64,000 bases of DNA from Williamsia deligens. Lineage in GTDB: Bacteria > Actinomycetota > Actinomycetes > Mycobacteriales > Mycobacteriaceae. Shown one piece after another: positions 16,801 to 26,079 of the stretch. The notes beneath the pieces are model-generated. The model was given only the letters and a program-made list of their open reading frames with translations, was not told the DNA's origin and did no database searches. Within the stretch, counting starts at the first letter, position 1; each line of letters opens with the position of its first letter. The position numbers and the translations under genes are program-made. Location: positions 91,096 through 155,095 of the forward strand of contig NZ_JAMTCI010000005.1 of assembly GCF_024171765.1 (NCBI RefSeq), read 5' to 3'.

Positions 16801-17807
16801 GAGATGGTGACCCCGGAGAAGTCGTCCGCGGTCAGCTTGCCGTCGCGGGCGCGCTTGACGATGTCCTCGTAGGCGGCATGGAACTCGCCGAACTTCATCG
16901 TCTCGGTGTTCTTGATCGCCGCCACGACGAGCGACCGGCTGCCGTCCTTGCCCGGCAGGTCGATCGCGAGGCCCAGGTTGATGTGCGCCGGTGAGATCGC
17001 GTTCGGCTTGCCGTCGACCTCGTCGAAGTGCCGGTTCATGTTCGGGAACGACTTGACCGCCTGCACGATCGCGTAGCCCAGGATGTGGGTGAACGAGATC
17101 TTGCCGCCGCGGGTGCGGGCGAGGTGGTTGTTGACGACGACGCGGTTGTCGATCATCAGCTTGGCCGGGATCGCCCGGACGCTCGTGGCGGTCGGGATCT
17201 GCAACGACAGCGCCATGTTCTTGGCGACCGCGGCCGCCGCACCGCGGAGCACCTTCGAGGTGTCCTCCGCGGGAGTCGACTCACCACCGGTGGCCTTGGC
17301 GGGCGCCTTCTTGTCCGCCGCCGAGCCGTTCGAGGCGGCCTTCTTCTCCGGCGCCGGCTGCTTCTTCTCGGGGCTCTTGGCGGGCGCGTCCTTCGCCGGT
17401 GCCGCCTTGTCGCCGACCGAGTCCTTCGGCGCCGAGTCCTTCTTGATCGGGGTCGTCGCGTGCGGCGCCGTCCCCGTGGTGGGGGTGTCGCCGGCCTCGG
17501 ACGCCGATGCGGCCGAGCCGTCACGGCTCTCCACGGCCTGTCCCGAGGCCGCCTTCGTGGCGGGTGCCTCGGTCACGCTCGCGGGCGACGGGCTGCCGTT
17601 CGACGTACCGGACGCGGAGCGCGACGGGGCGTGCGAGCCGTTCGAGGACGACCCGTTGGTGACGGCGGGTGAGTCCGCCGGCGGTGTGTAGGACTCGAGG
17701 AAGTCGTGCCAGCTCCGGTCGACCGAATCGGGATCCTCACGGAATCGCTGGTACATCTCCTCCACCAGCCACTCGTTCTGTCCGAAGTCTGAAACCGAAC
17801 TGCTCAC
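13896..17807 (-). CDS. kgd: multifunctional 2-oxoglutarate decarboxylase/dehydrogenase Kgd
   Basis: A 1303-residue thiamine-diphosphate enzyme of the citric acid cycle, in the fused E2-E1 form typical of this order. The N-terminus ([15 protein letters not shown]) matches the E1-type leader. Residues of about 45-190 form an Ala/Pro/Lys/Ser-rich linker. An acyltransferase domain follows, with the DHRII active-site motif near residue 395. The E1 domain fills the rest, with [17 protein letters not shown] and NNQVGFTT for substrate and thiamine binding. In mycobacteria the homologue is inhibited by GarA; garA is not in this window. The GTG start gives the conserved leader. It is monocistronic, with a hairpin downstream. 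Confidence 0.97.
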   Translation of the reverse strand: MSSSVSDFGQNEWLVEEMYQRFREDPDSVDRSWHDFLESYTPPADSPAVTNGSSSNGSHAPSRSASGTSNGSPSPASVTEAPATKAASGQAVESRDGSAASASEAGDTPTTGTAPHATTPIKKDSAPKDSVGDKAAPAKDAPAKSPEKKQPAPEKKAASNGSAADKKAPAKATGGESTPAEDTSKVLRGAAAAVAKNMALSLQIPTATSVRAIPAKLMIDNRVVVNNHLARTRGGKISFTHILGYAIVQAVKSFPNMNRHFDEVDGKPNAISPAHINLGLAIDLPGKDGSRSLVVAAIKNTETMKFGEFHAAYEDIVKRARDGKLTADDFSGVTISLTNPGTIGTVHSVPRLMKGQGAIIGAGAMEYPAEFQGASDERIAEMGVGKLMTLTSTYDHRIIQGAESGDFLRTIHNLLLDDAFYDEIFTAFHIPYEPIRWRKDIASPAVDKNARVLELIAAYRSRGHLMADIDPLMIDSDARAAHPDLNVLTYDLTLWDLDRDFKVGGFHGQDTMKLRDILSVLRDAYCRHVGVEYTHILEPEQQQWLQERVEIKHSKPPVGEQKYILSKLNAAEAFETFLQTKYVGQKRFSLEGAETVIPMMDGVIDQSAEHGLDEVVIGMPHRGRLNVLANIVGKPYSKIFSEFEGNLNPSQAHGSGDVKYHLGAEGKYYQMFGDNEINVSLTANPSHLEAVDPVLEGLVRAKQDMLERPDEAFTVLPLMLHGDAAFAGQGVVAETLNLAMLPGYRTGGTVHIVVNNQVGFTTAPEHSRSTEYCTDVAKMIGAPIFHVNGDDPEACVWAAKLAVDYRQAFHKDVVIDLVCYRRRGHNEGDDPSMTQPAMYDVIDTKRGVRKSYTEALIGRGDISTKEAEDALRDYQGQLERVFNEVKELEKFTPAPSPSVESDQQLPQKLMTGIDVSVVEAIGDAFASVPEGFSPHQRVKPVLTRRQEMSREGGIDWAFGELLAFGSLVHEGRTVRLSGQDSRRGTFSQRHSVIIDRKTGQEYTPLNQVVQTEGEQSGGRFLAYDSPLSEFAVVGFEYGYSVGNPDAMVVWEAQFGDFVNGAQSIIDEFISSGEAKWGQLSDVVLLLPHGHEGQGPDHTSGRIERFLQLCAEGSMTVAQPSTPASHFHLLRRHVLDGISRPLVVFTPKSMLRNKAATSPVEEFTDGKFLSIIDDPSVADDAAEKVTRVLLVSGKLYWDLAARKKKDGREDIAIVRVEQLYPIPHRRLAQTLERYPNAADKRWVQDEPANQGPWPFLGLNLPEVLPEHFGSGFTRVSRRAMSAPSSGSSKVHAVEQQEILDKAFE

Positions 17808-18019
17808 GGCAGATTCTCGCCTCTATTCCCTGATCGTCGCGTCGTGTCGGAGTGGTGTCGTGTCCGAACCGGTCGGTCGTCGGGGATTGCCCGGACGCCC
17901 GGCGTCGTCGTCGGTGACCGCTCGCGGTGGGCAGGCGGTCGATGAACCGCCGGCCCCGGTCGTCCGAGGTACCACCGCCAGGCTAGTCCCCGCCCACCTG
18001 CGTCGCATACGGGCTCGGC

Positions 18020-21000
18020 CTATCGCGAGTCGGTCTCTCGACCGCTCCCGGCGGCCACAGCGACGGCGGTGTCGGCGGAGGTCGGCCCCGTTGCCGACCC
18101 GGTGTCCCAGAGGACCCGATACCTGCCGTCCAACGCCAGGAGCTCCTCATGCGTTCCCGCCTCGACGATCTGTCCGTCGGAGACCACCGCGATCCTGTCC
18201 GCGCGAGCGGCGGTCGCGAGACGGTGGGCCACGATGACCGAGGTCCGCGACCTCGCCAGACGCCGACCCGCCTCGAGCACGCGGCGTTCGGTGGCCTGGT
18301 CGAGGGTGGCGGTGGCCTCGTCGAGGAGCAGCAGGTCGGGGTCGACGAGTTCCGCCCGCGCGAGCGCGATGAGTTGCCGCTGACCGGCCGAGAGTCCCTG
18401 TCCGCGCTCCCCGACGCGGTGGGTCATCCCACCCCGGAGCCCGGCGATCGTGTCCAGGGCGCCGACCGCCGCCGCGGCCGCCTCGATGCGCGCGCGCGAC
18501 GCCGTCGGGTCGCCGTAGGCGATGTTCGAGGCGATGGTGCCGGTGAACAGGTGCGGTTCCTGGGGCACGACGCCCAGTCGGGCGCGGTGGGTGTGCAGCG
18601 GGACGTCGCGGATGTCTCGGCCGTCGAGGCGCACGCTGCCCGCGGTGGGGTCGTAGAACCGGGCCAGCAGTTTGACGATCGTCGACTTCCCGGCGCCGGT
18701 CTGCCCGACCAGGGCCAGCGAGGACCCCGCGGGGATGTCGAGGTCGACGCCGCGCAGGGCGTCGTCGGCCGCACCCGCGTAACGGAACCGCACGGCGTCG
18801 AGCTGGGCGTGACCGGCCGGTCCCGACACCGGCGAAACCGCGTCCCTGCCGCGGTGCCCGGGTGCGCCGTCGTCGGAGACGCTGCTCGGGGTGCGCAGCA
18901 GGTCGCCGATGCGGCGGAGGCCGACCACCGCCTGCTGGTAGCCGTCGAACACCTGGCTGAGTTGTTGGACGGGACCGAACAGCATCCCGAGGTAGAGGAC
19001 GAACGCGACGATGGTCCCGGGTTGCGTCTCACCCGAGGCCACCTGTGCCGCGCCGAGCCCCACGGCGGCGGCTGTGGCCATGTCGGACACGAACGTGATG
19101 AACGGGAAGTACACAGAGATCGCCCGCTGGGAGACCATCCGGGCCTCGACGTAGCGGCCGGCGAGCTCACCGAAGCGTGCTCGTGCGCGCCCCTCGTTGC
19201 GGTAGGTCGTGGTGGTGCGCAGACCCGCGACGTTCTCCTGGAAGTCGGCGTTGACGGCGCTGACCAGTTCCCGTGACCGCGAGTAGGCCCGCGACGCCAC
19301 CCGTTGGAACACCACGGTCGCGACGGCCAGCGGGAGGAGCGCCACGACGACCACCGCCCCCAGTGACGGGTCGGTGACGATGAGAGCCGCCGCGACCCCG
19401 ACGATCGTCAGCAGTGCGATGACCGTCGTGGACAGCCCGGTCTGCAGGAACTGCGACAGCGCGTCGATGTCGGTGGTCATCCGGGTCATGATGCGACCGG
19501 ACAACTCCCGCTCGTAGTAGTCCAGTCCGAGTCGCTGTAGATGCGCGTAGCTGCGGACGCGAAGGCGGAACAGGACGCGTTCACCGGCACGGGCGCTGGT
19601 GATGGTGGTCGCCGACAACGCGATCCACCCGATCGCGACCGCCACGAGACCGGCCGCGGTGGTGAGCCAGAGCGTCGCGAGGTGATCGTCGGTCGCGGCG
19701 TCGATGCCGATGCGCGCCAACGTCGGGAACGCGAGTCCGGTGGCCGTGTCGACGGCGACCGCGACGATCGCGACGGCGAGCAGCGCGCGCACGGGTCGGA
19801 GGAGACCGCGCAGGGAGAACCGGGGGTCCGGGAGACGGGCCTCCTGCTCGTCCACCCTCGGGTCCTCGTCGGCCGGGGGCAGTTCGGCGACGGCCTCGAG
19901 CAGCGCGGGGGTGGCGGGCATGGATCCCAGTGCGCCCGACATCCCGCCGCCGCCACCGCGGCGGCCGGATCGGGTCGGGGGAGCTCGGCGGATGCGCTCC
20001 CCGACCTCGACGCCGGCGTCGGCGGTGTCGTCGGGCCAGAGCGCCTGTGGTGTGGGCGTGGCGGTGACGGCCGTGGCGGGGTCGATCTCCTGCGGCCCCG
20101 TGGGGTCGGCCATGAGGGACCGGAACAACGGGGAGCGTTCGGCCACCTCGGCCGGGGTCCCGGAGTCGACGACGCGCCCCTCGTCGAGGACGAGGACGCG
20201 GTCGACCGGGGCGAGGGTCGACCGCCGGTGGGCGATGAGCACCAGCGTCCGACCGGGTGTGCTGCGCAGTTCCCCCAGGATCGCGGCCTCCGTCGTGGCG
20301 TCGACGGCCGAGGTGGCGTCGTCGAGCACGAGGACGGGTGGATCGACGAACAGCGCGCGGGCCAGTGCGATCCGTTGTCGCTGTCCGCCCGACAACGTCA
20401 GTCCGCGCTCACCGACGACGGTGTCGTACGCGTCGGGCAGAGCGCTGATGAAGTCGTGGGCGGACGCGCGGCGTGCTGCGCGTTCGACGCGTCGGCGCAC
20501 CTCCTCGGGATCGGCGTCGGCGGAGGGGCCCAGGGCGATGTTGGTCGCGATGGTGTCCGAGTAGAGGAACGGGTCGTCGAAGGCGATCCCCAGCCGTGAC
20601 CGGATGTCGTCGAGATCGGCGGAACCGACGTCGACCACCGTCCCGGAGGCGGTGTCGGTGAGGACGACGGACCCGGACCGGGCGGGAGCGAGCCCGGCCA
20701 GCACCGCGGCCAGCGTGGACTTGCCCGATCCCGGTGGTCCCACGATCGCGACGGCCTCACCCGGTTCCACGGCGAGGGTCAACCCCCGGAAGAGCGGGCT
20801 GCCGTCGGGCAGGTCGACGTCGACGTCGGTCAGACGCACGCCGACGGTGCCGGTCGTGCCGGTCCCCGTCGTCGCGGACCAGCGCGGGTCGGTGGGGTGG
20901 TCGATCACGTCGTAGACGCGCTCGACCGCAGCACGCGCGAGCTGCGCCGACACCACGAGGTTCGTCAGCAGGCGCGCGAGTCCGGTCATCGTCGTCACGT

Positions 21001-21847
21001 ACGTGGCGAACGCGAGGAACGTGCCGACGGTGATGTCACCGCGCGCGGTGAGCACCCCGCCGAGGGCGACGATGGCCACGAGCGCCACCTGGGGGATCGC
21101 GTTCATCGTCGGTGAGAAGCGGGAGTTGATGCGGGCCGCCCGGATCCGTTGCGAGAACAGCCGTCTCCCGTGGTCGGCGAGTTCGTCGACCGACCGGTCC
21201 TCCTGGCCGAACCCCTTCACCACGCGGACGCCGGTGACGGTCTCCTCCACGTGCTGTGCGACGTCGGCGGCGGTCTGCTGCGCCGACCACGTGGCGGCGA
21301 AGAGCGCCCGCCGGGTGCGGAAGGCGACGACCGTGACCGCCGGGATGACCAGCAGGGCGACGAGGGTCAGCAGGGGTGACAGGTACGCCATCACGCCGAG
21401 GGCGAGGACGACCTGGACGACGGCACCCAACGACAGCGGCACCATCGACAGCAGTCCCTGCACGAGCTGCAGATCGGAGATGGAGCGGGACACCACCTGG
21501 CCGGTGACGATCCGGTTCACGGCGGGGCCGTCGAGCCGGAGCAGCGTGGCGAGGATGGACGTCCGCAGGACGTTCTGCACGGTCAGTGACAACCGCCCGG
21601 CGGTCAGCCGCCGGGCGAACTGCGCGGCGAACCGCACCACCCCGAGACCCACGAGGGCGAATCCGAGTGTGCTGATGGAGAACCCGTGCGATGCCGCGCC
21701 GGTCGCGGTGTCGATGGCCGCCCGGGTGACCAGCGGGACGGTGAGGTCGATCGCGACGCCGATGGCGGTGACCACCAGCGTGATCGTCACCAGCGCGCGG
21801 TGACGGGCGCACTCCCGGACGAGTCGCCGGATCCAGCCGCCCGTCAC
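18020..21847 (-). CDS. fused ABC exporter with two transmembrane and two ATPase halves
   Basis: A 1275-residue single-chain exporter equivalent to a heterodimeric ABC transporter (TMD-NBD-TMD-NBD). NBD1 has Walker A GPPGSGKST, signature LSGGQ and Walker B LVLDDATSAVD. NBD2 has GQTGAGKST, signature LSAGQ and LLLLDEATATLD. The catalytic Glu of NBD1 is replaced by Asp and the NBD2 signature is altered, so one ATP site is predicted to be degenerate. A Gly/Arg-rich linker joins the halves near residue 635. In M. tuberculosis the likely counterparts are two adjacent genes, Rv1273c and Rv1272c. Its ATG overlaps the stop of the EcsC-like gene by 4 bp. The substrate is unknown. Confidence 0.93.
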   Translation of the reverse strand: MTGGWIRRLVRECARHRALVTITLVVTAIGVAIDLTVPLVTRAAIDTATGAASHGFSISTLGFALVGLGVVRFAAQFARRLTAGRLSLTVQNVLRTSILATLLRLDGPAVNRIVTGQVVSRSISDLQLVQGLLSMVPLSLGAVVQVVLALGVMAYLSPLLTLVALLVIPAVTVVAFRTRRALFAATWSAQQTAADVAQHVEETVTGVRVVKGFGQEDRSVDELADHGRRLFSQRIRAARINSRFSPTMNAIPQVALVAIVALGGVLTARGDITVGTFLAFATYVTTMTGLARLLTNLVVSAQLARAAVERVYDVIDHPTDPRWSATTGTGTTGTVGVRLTDVDVDLPDGSPLFRGLTLAVEPGEAVAIVGPPGSGKSTLAAVLAGLAPARSGSVVLTDTASGTVVDVGSADLDDIRSRLGIAFDDPFLYSDTIATNIALGPSADADPEEVRRRVERAARRASAHDFISALPDAYDTVVGERGLTLSGGQRQRIALARALFVDPPVLVLDDATSAVDATTEAAILGELRSTPGRTLVLIAHRRSTLAPVDRVLVLDEGRVVDSGTPAEVAERSPLFRSLMADPTGPQEIDPATAVTATPTPQALWPDDTADAGVEVGERIRRAPPTRSGRRGGGGGMSGALGSMPATPALLEAVAELPPADEDPRVDEQEARLPDPRFSLRGLLRPVRALLAVAIVAVAVDTATGLAFPTLARIGIDAATDDHLATLWLTTAAGLVAVAIGWIALSATTITSARAGERVLFRLRVRSYAHLQRLGLDYYERELSGRIMTRMTTDIDALSQFLQTGLSTTVIALLTIVGVAAALIVTDPSLGAVVVVALLPLAVATVVFQRVASRAYSRSRELVSAVNADFQENVAGLRTTTTYRNEGRARARFGELAGRYVEARMVSQRAISVYFPFITFVSDMATAAAVGLGAAQVASGETQPGTIVAFVLYLGMLFGPVQQLSQVFDGYQQAVVGLRRIGDLLRTPSSVSDDGAPGHRGRDAVSPVSGPAGHAQLDAVRFRYAGAADDALRGVDLDIPAGSSLALVGQTGAGKSTIVKLLARFYDPTAGSVRLDGRDIRDVPLHTHRARLGVVPQEPHLFTGTIASNIAYGDPTASRARIEAAAAAVGALDTIAGLRGGMTHRVGERGQGLSAGQRQLIALARAELVDPDLLLLDEATATLDQATERRVLEAGRRLARSRTSVIVAHRLATAARADRIAVVSDGQIVEAGTHEELLALDGRYRVLWDTGSATGPTSADTAVAVAAGSGRETDSR

Positions 21848-22572
21848 CGATCGTGGGTGTGGGCGTCCCGCGTGATGGCGGCCGTCCCGTCCGACCCCGC
21901 CCCGTCCGACCCGATCGCGACAGTCCAGGCCGCGGGCGGCGGACCGAACGCGTCGCGCGCGTTGGCGATGATCCTCTTGCCCAGGGCGCGGTTGCCCGCA
22001 CCGCCCACCGCCGCACCGACACCCGCGGGCAGCATCTTCCCGACCATGAGGGGAGCACGACGGGCCGCGTACTTCTTCACCACGCGCTTGAGAAGGGTCT
22101 TGTTCAGACTGCGCAGCGCGGGACCGTTCAACGACCCGCCTGCCAGCCGGCCCAGCGGGTTGTTCCTCGACCCCAGAGCCTTGCCGAGGGCCAGGACACC
22201 CTCCTCGCCGAGGACCACCGCGAGCACCAGGGTGCGTCGTCGGTCGGCGTCGGCGACCGGGATCCCGTGGACCTCCGCGACCGCGAGGGCCAGCAGGGCC
22301 GATGCCTCGATGAAGAAGGCCGACTCCGCGCCGATGGCGCCGATGGACGCGAGTGTCCCGACGCCCGGCACCGCCGCGGTGGCGCCGGCCGCGCCGCCCG
22401 ACGAGATCACGGTCGTCAGGTACCGCCGCTCGACGCGGGCGATCACCTGCGCCGGGGACTCGTCGGGGTGTGCCGACCGAAGGCGGCGGACGTAGGCGGC
22501 CACCGCCGGAGCCTGCAGACGTTGTGCGCGGTCGATGACACCGACGATCGCGCCCCCACGGTCGCGGCTCAC
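21844..22572 (-). CDS. EcsC-like small protein with glycine-rich hydrophobic core
   Basis: A 242-residue protein. After a helical N-terminus it has a hydrophobic glycine-rich region (AAVPGVGTLASIGAIGAESAFFIEASALLALAVAEVHG in parts, about residues 68-105). A basic segment (LLKRVVKKYAARRAP) and a second Gly-rich stretch (LPAGVGAAVGGAGNRALGKRI) follow. This pattern resembles EcsC-family proteins, which accompany ABC transporters, but the match is by eye only. The GTG start overlaps the upstream gene by 4 bp, and its stop overlaps the fused exporter start by 4 bp, so the three genes are translationally coupled. Confidence 0.5.
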   Translation of the reverse strand: MSRDRGGAIVGVIDRAQRLQAPAVAAYVRRLRSAHPDESPAQVIARVERRYLTTVISSGGAAGATAAVPGVGTLASIGAIGAESAFFIEASALLALAVAEVHGIPVADADRRRTLVLAVVLGEEGVLALGKALGSRNNPLGRLAGGSLNGPALRSLNKTLLKRVVKKYAARRAPLMVGKMLPAGVGAAVGGAGNRALGKRIIANARDAFGPPPAAWTVAIGSDGAGSDGTAAITRDAHTHDR

Positions 22573-23663
22573 CGCGGTGCCCAGTCCTGCAGGGCGACGG
22601 TCTCGTCGGCGCGTGGTGGTGGTGGCGGCGTGCCCTCGCCGAACGGGCGGCCGCCGAGCTGCTCGCGGTGGTGCGGGGTGTGCCACCCGCGGAGATCGGG
22701 CCCGAGCGGGACGATCCCGGTCGGGTTGATGTCGGAGTGGACCACGTAGTAGTGGCGTTTGATCTGGCTGAAATCGACCGTGTCGCCGAATCCGGCCGTC
22801 TGGAACAGGTCTCGTGCGTACGCCCACAGCACCGGCATCTCGCTGAGCTTCGCGCGGTTGCACTTGAAGTGACCGTGGTAGACGGGGTCGAAGCGGACGA
22901 GCGTGGTGAACAACCGCACGTCGGCCTCGGTGATGGTGTCGCCCACCAGATACCGCTGGTCGCGGAGTCGTTCGGCGATCACGTCGAGGTGGTCGAAGAG
23001 CCGTGCGTAGGCGCGCTCGTAGGAGCGCTGGCTGCCCGCGAACCCGCAGCGGTACACGCCGTTGTTGATCTCGGTGAAGATCCCGGCGTTGACGTCGTCG
23101 ATCTCGGCGCGCAGATGTTCGGGATAGAGCTGGGGGGCGCCCTCGCGATGGTGGTCGGTCCATTCCAGCGACATGTCGATCGTCATCTGCGGGAAGTTGT
23201 TGGTCACCACCTGTCCGGTGGGCACGTCGACCATCGCGGGGACGGTGATCCCCTTGCTGTAGTCCGGGAACCGCGCCAGGTACGCGTCCTTGATGCGGGG
23301 GATCTTCAACACGGGGTCGACGCCGCCGGGGTCGAGGTCGAACGTCCAGGAGTCCGGGTCGTGGGTGGGCCCGCACAGGCCCATGGAGATCGCGTCCTCG
23401 AGGCCGAGCAGGCGGCGCACGATGATCGCGCGGTTCGCCCACGGACAGGCCCGGGCCACGACGAGCCGGTAGCGGCCGGGCTCGACGGGGTACCCGTCCG
23501 CACCGTCGCGCGTGATGCGGGTCTCGATGTAGTTGGTGTCGCGGACGAAGTCCGTCCCGGGGTTCACGTAGGTGCCCGGCTTCGACCAGGCCTCGCTCCC
23601 GTCGCCGCTGCCGTCGGTGCTGGTGTCCGCCGGGGTCCCGGTCGGCGATCCGTGTTCGCTCAT
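22569..23663 (-). CDS. glutathionyl-hydroquinone reductase-like (Xi-class GST) protein
   Basis: A 364-residue glutathione-transferase-fold protein of the ECM4/YqjG type. The thioredoxin-like N-terminal domain has the catalytic CPWA motif at Cys73 (RACPWANR). The all-helical C-terminal domain carries RLFDHLDVIAERL and the aromatic-rich RFDPVYHGHFKCN of the family. Known members reduce glutathionyl-hydroquinones. Actinobacteria of this type normally use mycothiol, so a mycothiol-linked substrate is more likely. The start at ATG 23663 follows TAATCT by 7 nt, suggesting a leaderless mRNA. It heads a coupled operon with the EcsC-like protein and the ABC exporter. Confidence 0.88.
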   Translation of the reverse strand: MSEHGSPTGTPADTSTDGSGDGSEAWSKPGTYVNPGTDFVRDTNYIETRITRDGADGYPVEPGRYRLVVARACPWANRAIIVRRLLGLEDAISMGLCGPTHDPDSWTFDLDPGGVDPVLKIPRIKDAYLARFPDYSKGITVPAMVDVPTGQVVTNNFPQMTIDMSLEWTDHHREGAPQLYPEHLRAEIDDVNAGIFTEINNGVYRCGFAGSQRSYERAYARLFDHLDVIAERLRDQRYLVGDTITEADVRLFTTLVRFDPVYHGHFKCNRAKLSEMPVLWAYARDLFQTAGFGDTVDFSQIKRHYYVVHSDINPTGIVPLGPDLRGWHTPHHREQLGGRPFGEGTPPPPPRADETVALQDWAPR

Positions 23664-23670
23664 CCAGGCC

Positions 23671-23676
23671 AGATTA
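23671..23676 (-). promoter_or_regulatory. -10 hexamer of leaderless GST-operon transcript
   Basis: On the minus strand TAATCT lies 7 nt before the ATG at 23663. No convincing -35 is visible. Confidence 0.5.
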
Positions 23677-23704
23677 GCCCGCGCCGCCGCGAGCGCTGTC
23701 CGAG

Positions 23705-23732
23705 TTGCCGCCGGGTGCTCGGCCTGTAAATA
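23705..23732 (+). promoter_or_regulatory. promoter of the padR-MFS operon
   Basis: TTGCCG (23705-23710) and TAAATA (23727-23732) are spaced by 16 bp upstream of the PadR-type gene. The -10 overlaps a 20-bp palindrome. Confidence 0.45.
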
Positions 23733-23748
23733 TTCCACGTGGAGTATT
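23729..23748. promoter_or_regulatory. PadR operator, 20-bp palindrome
   Basis: AATATTCCACGTGGAGTATT is a continuous inverted repeat with one mismatched pair. It lies between the -10 and the ribosome-binding site of the PadR-type gene, a position suited to autorepression. It resembles other PadR sites in having AT-rich arms around a short centre. Confidence 0.65.
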
Positions 23749-23766
23749 CGAGGCAGGAGGGTTGCC

Positions 23767-24486
23767 GTGGCGGCACGACGATGCGATGGCACGGGTCTGA
23801 CCCCGCTGTCGGTTCTCGTGCTCTGCGCTCTCGACGAACGCGCCATGCACCCCTATGAGCTGTTGCAGGTGCTGGTGAGTCGCAAGGAGGACCGGTTCGC
23901 CAACATCCGGCCGGGCACGCTCTACCACGCCGTGTCCCGCCTCGAGGAGCGTGGGCTGGTGCGGGTCGACGACGTCGAGCGCGCCGGCAACCGGCCCGAA
24001 CGCACCGTCTACGCCGTCACACCGGAGGGGTCCACCGCGGTGCGTGAGCACCTCGCCGGGTTGTTGGCGACCCCGTCGGTGGAGTTCAGCGACATCTACC
24101 TCGCACTCGCGCAGGCCCACGAACTGCCCCGTGAGCAGGTGGTCGATCTGATCGACACCCGTCTCGAGCACATGGCCGCCGACCGTGAGCGCTGGTCCGT
24201 CGCCCACACACAGGCACTCGCCCGTGGGGTGCCGGAGATGTTCCTGCTCGATCTCGGGTGCCGCTCCGCCACACTGCGTGCCCAGATCGATCACCTCCGC
24301 GCACTGCGGGACCGCCTCGCCGACGGGTCGCTCGAATGGAAGCGACCCCGCGTGCCGGTGGGGCCGCAGCCGGACATCGGGCCGCTCACCGACGACGACT
24401 TCGCCTGCATCGACCCCGCCACCGCCGCTGCGGGGAGCACCCCGCCCGCCTTCGCAGACCATTCCACACAGGAGTTCTCACGATGA
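23767..24486 (+). CDS. PadR-family transcriptional regulator
   Basis: A 239-residue regulator. The PadR winged helix spans about residues 10-85 (LSVLVLCALDERAMHPYELLQVL, then IRPGTLYHAVSRLEERGLV). A long helical C-terminal domain with the dimerisation helix follows. The GTG start at 23767 is fixed by an AGGAGG site 6 nt upstream. A palindrome on the promoter suggests that it represses its own operon. Its stop overlaps the start of the MFS exporter as ATGA, so the exporter is the obvious target, and inducers are probably the drugs or phenolics exported. Confidence 0.9.
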   Translation: MAARRCDGTGLTPLSVLVLCALDERAMHPYELLQVLVSRKEDRFANIRPGTLYHAVSRLEERGLVRVDDVERAGNRPERTVYAVTPEGSTAVREHLAGLLATPSVEFSDIYLALAQAHELPREQVVDLIDTRLEHMAADRERWSVAHTQALARGVPEMFLLDLGCRSATLRAQIDHLRALRDRLADGSLEWKRPRVPVGPQPDIGPLTDDDFACIDPATAAAGSTPPAFADHSTQEFSR

Positions 24487-26006
24487 CCGCACCCCGACCG
24501 TTCATCCCGGTGACCCACCGGCCGTGGGCTGCGCTCATGGCCCTGTGCGTCGGCTTCTTCATGATCCTCGTGGACATGACGATCGTCGCGGTCGCGCAGC
24601 CGAACATCCAGGAGAGCCTCCGCACCGACTTCAACGGCGTCATCTGGGTGACGAGCGCCTACCTGCTCACCTACGCGGTCCCGCTGCTCATCACCGGGCG
24701 CCTGGGCGACCGCTTCGGACCCAAGTTGATGTACCAGGCGGGTCTGATCGTGTTCACCGCCGCCAGCGTGTGGTGCGGGTTGTCGGGATCCATCGGCGAA
24801 CTGATCGCGGCGCGCGCCCTGCAGGGCCTCGGCGCCGCGCTCATCACGCCGCAGACCATGTCCCTGATCACGCGCATGTTCCCCGCGGAGCGACGCGGGG
24901 CGGCGATGGGCGTGTGGGGGACCGTCGCCGGTGTCGCGACCCTCGTCGGCCCGCTGGCCGGGGGCGTCCTCGTCGACAGCCTCGGGTGGGAGTGGATCTT
25001 CTTCGTCAACGTGCCGGTCGGGGTCATCGGTCTGGCACTGGCCTGGTGGCTGGTCCCGACGGTCGACACCACCGGCCGCGACTTCGACATCATCGGCGTC
25101 CTGCTCAGCGCGGTGGGCCTGGGTGCCCTGGTGTTCGCGATCCAGGACGGCGAGAAGTACGACTGGGCCGCCTGGATCTGGATCCTCGCCGTCGCCGGGG
25201 TCGCGATCCTGGGCGTCTTCGTCTGGTGGCAGACGAAGGTCCGGGGTCAGCCGCTGGTGCCGCTGTCCCTGTTCCGGGACCGCAACTTCTCGCTGGCGAA
25301 CATCGGCATCGCGACGATGGGCTTCGCCACCGCGGGCCTGATGGTGCCGATGATGTTCTACCTGCAGCTCGTCGGCGGCATGTCCCCGACGCGCTCGGCG
25401 CTGGTCCTGGTCCCGATGGCCGTGCTCACGGGCATCCTCGCGCCGGTCGTCGGGCGCCTGGTGGACACCACGCATCCCCGCTGGATCATCGGCGGGTCGC
25501 TGCTGCTGAACGCGGTCGCCGTCGCCCTGCTGGGCTACCTGGCGCAGCCGGCGACGCCCGTGTGGCAGCTGATCATCCCCGTGTGTCTGATGGGCATCGC
25601 CAGCGCGGGCATCTGGGCGCCGTTGGCCGCGACGGCCAACCGCAACCTGCCGATGACGCAGGCCGGTGCCGGTGCCGGCGTCTACAACACGCTGCGTGTC
25701 GTGGGGTCGGTGCTCGGCAGCGCCGCGGTCGGGGCGCTGCTGCAGACCCGGTTGGCCGCCGAGTTCCCCGGGGCGAGCGTCGCCGCCGGGTCGACGGGGA
25801 CGCTCCCGGCGATCGCCAAGCCGGGCTTCTCCGACGCGATGGGCCAGTCGATCTATCTTCCTGCGGCCGTCTTGCTCCTCGGCGTCGTCGCCGCGGTGTT
25901 CTTCGCCCGGCCGCGCCACATGACCGCCGCCCCGGTGGCCCCGGTGCAGGACGCCGCACCCGTGGTGGAGCCGTCGAACCCGGCCGACGTCACGACGAAG
26001 GTCTGA
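24483..26006 (+). CDS. MFS drug exporter of the DHA2 (EmrB/QacA) family
   Basis: A 507-residue proton-coupled exporter with about 14 membrane segments. It carries the DHA2 motifs LVDMTIVAVAQPNI in TM1 and GRLGDRFGPKLMY (motif A) after TM2. QGLGAALITPQTMSLI is in TM4, and VAGVATLVGPLAGGVLVD matches the exporter-type motif C in TM5. It is translationally coupled to the upstream PadR regulator. Multidrug or small-molecule efflux is likely; the specific substrate is not. Confidence 0.92.
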   Translation: MTAPRPFIPVTHRPWAALMALCVGFFMILVDMTIVAVAQPNIQESLRTDFNGVIWVTSAYLLTYAVPLLITGRLGDRFGPKLMYQAGLIVFTAASVWCGLSGSIGELIAARALQGLGAALITPQTMSLITRMFPAERRGAAMGVWGTVAGVATLVGPLAGGVLVDSLGWEWIFFVNVPVGVIGLALAWWLVPTVDTTGRDFDIIGVLLSAVGLGALVFAIQDGEKYDWAAWIWILAVAGVAILGVFVWWQTKVRGQPLVPLSLFRDRNFSLANIGIATMGFATAGLMVPMMFYLQLVGGMSPTRSALVLVPMAVLTGILAPVVGRLVDTTHPRWIIGGSLLLNAVAVALLGYLAQPATPVWQLIIPVCLMGIASAGIWAPLAATANRNLPMTQAGAGAGVYNTLRVVGSVLGSAAVGALLQTRLAAEFPGASVAAGSTGTLPAIAKPGFSDAMGQSIYLPAAVLLLGVVAAVFFARPRHMTAAPVAPVQDAAPVVEPSNPADVTTKV

Positions 26007-26079
26007 TCGCAGACCCCGGGCGACCCCCGCGACGGGGTCGCGATTGACCCCCCGAGCCCGCGTCGGATGTACTGCACGC

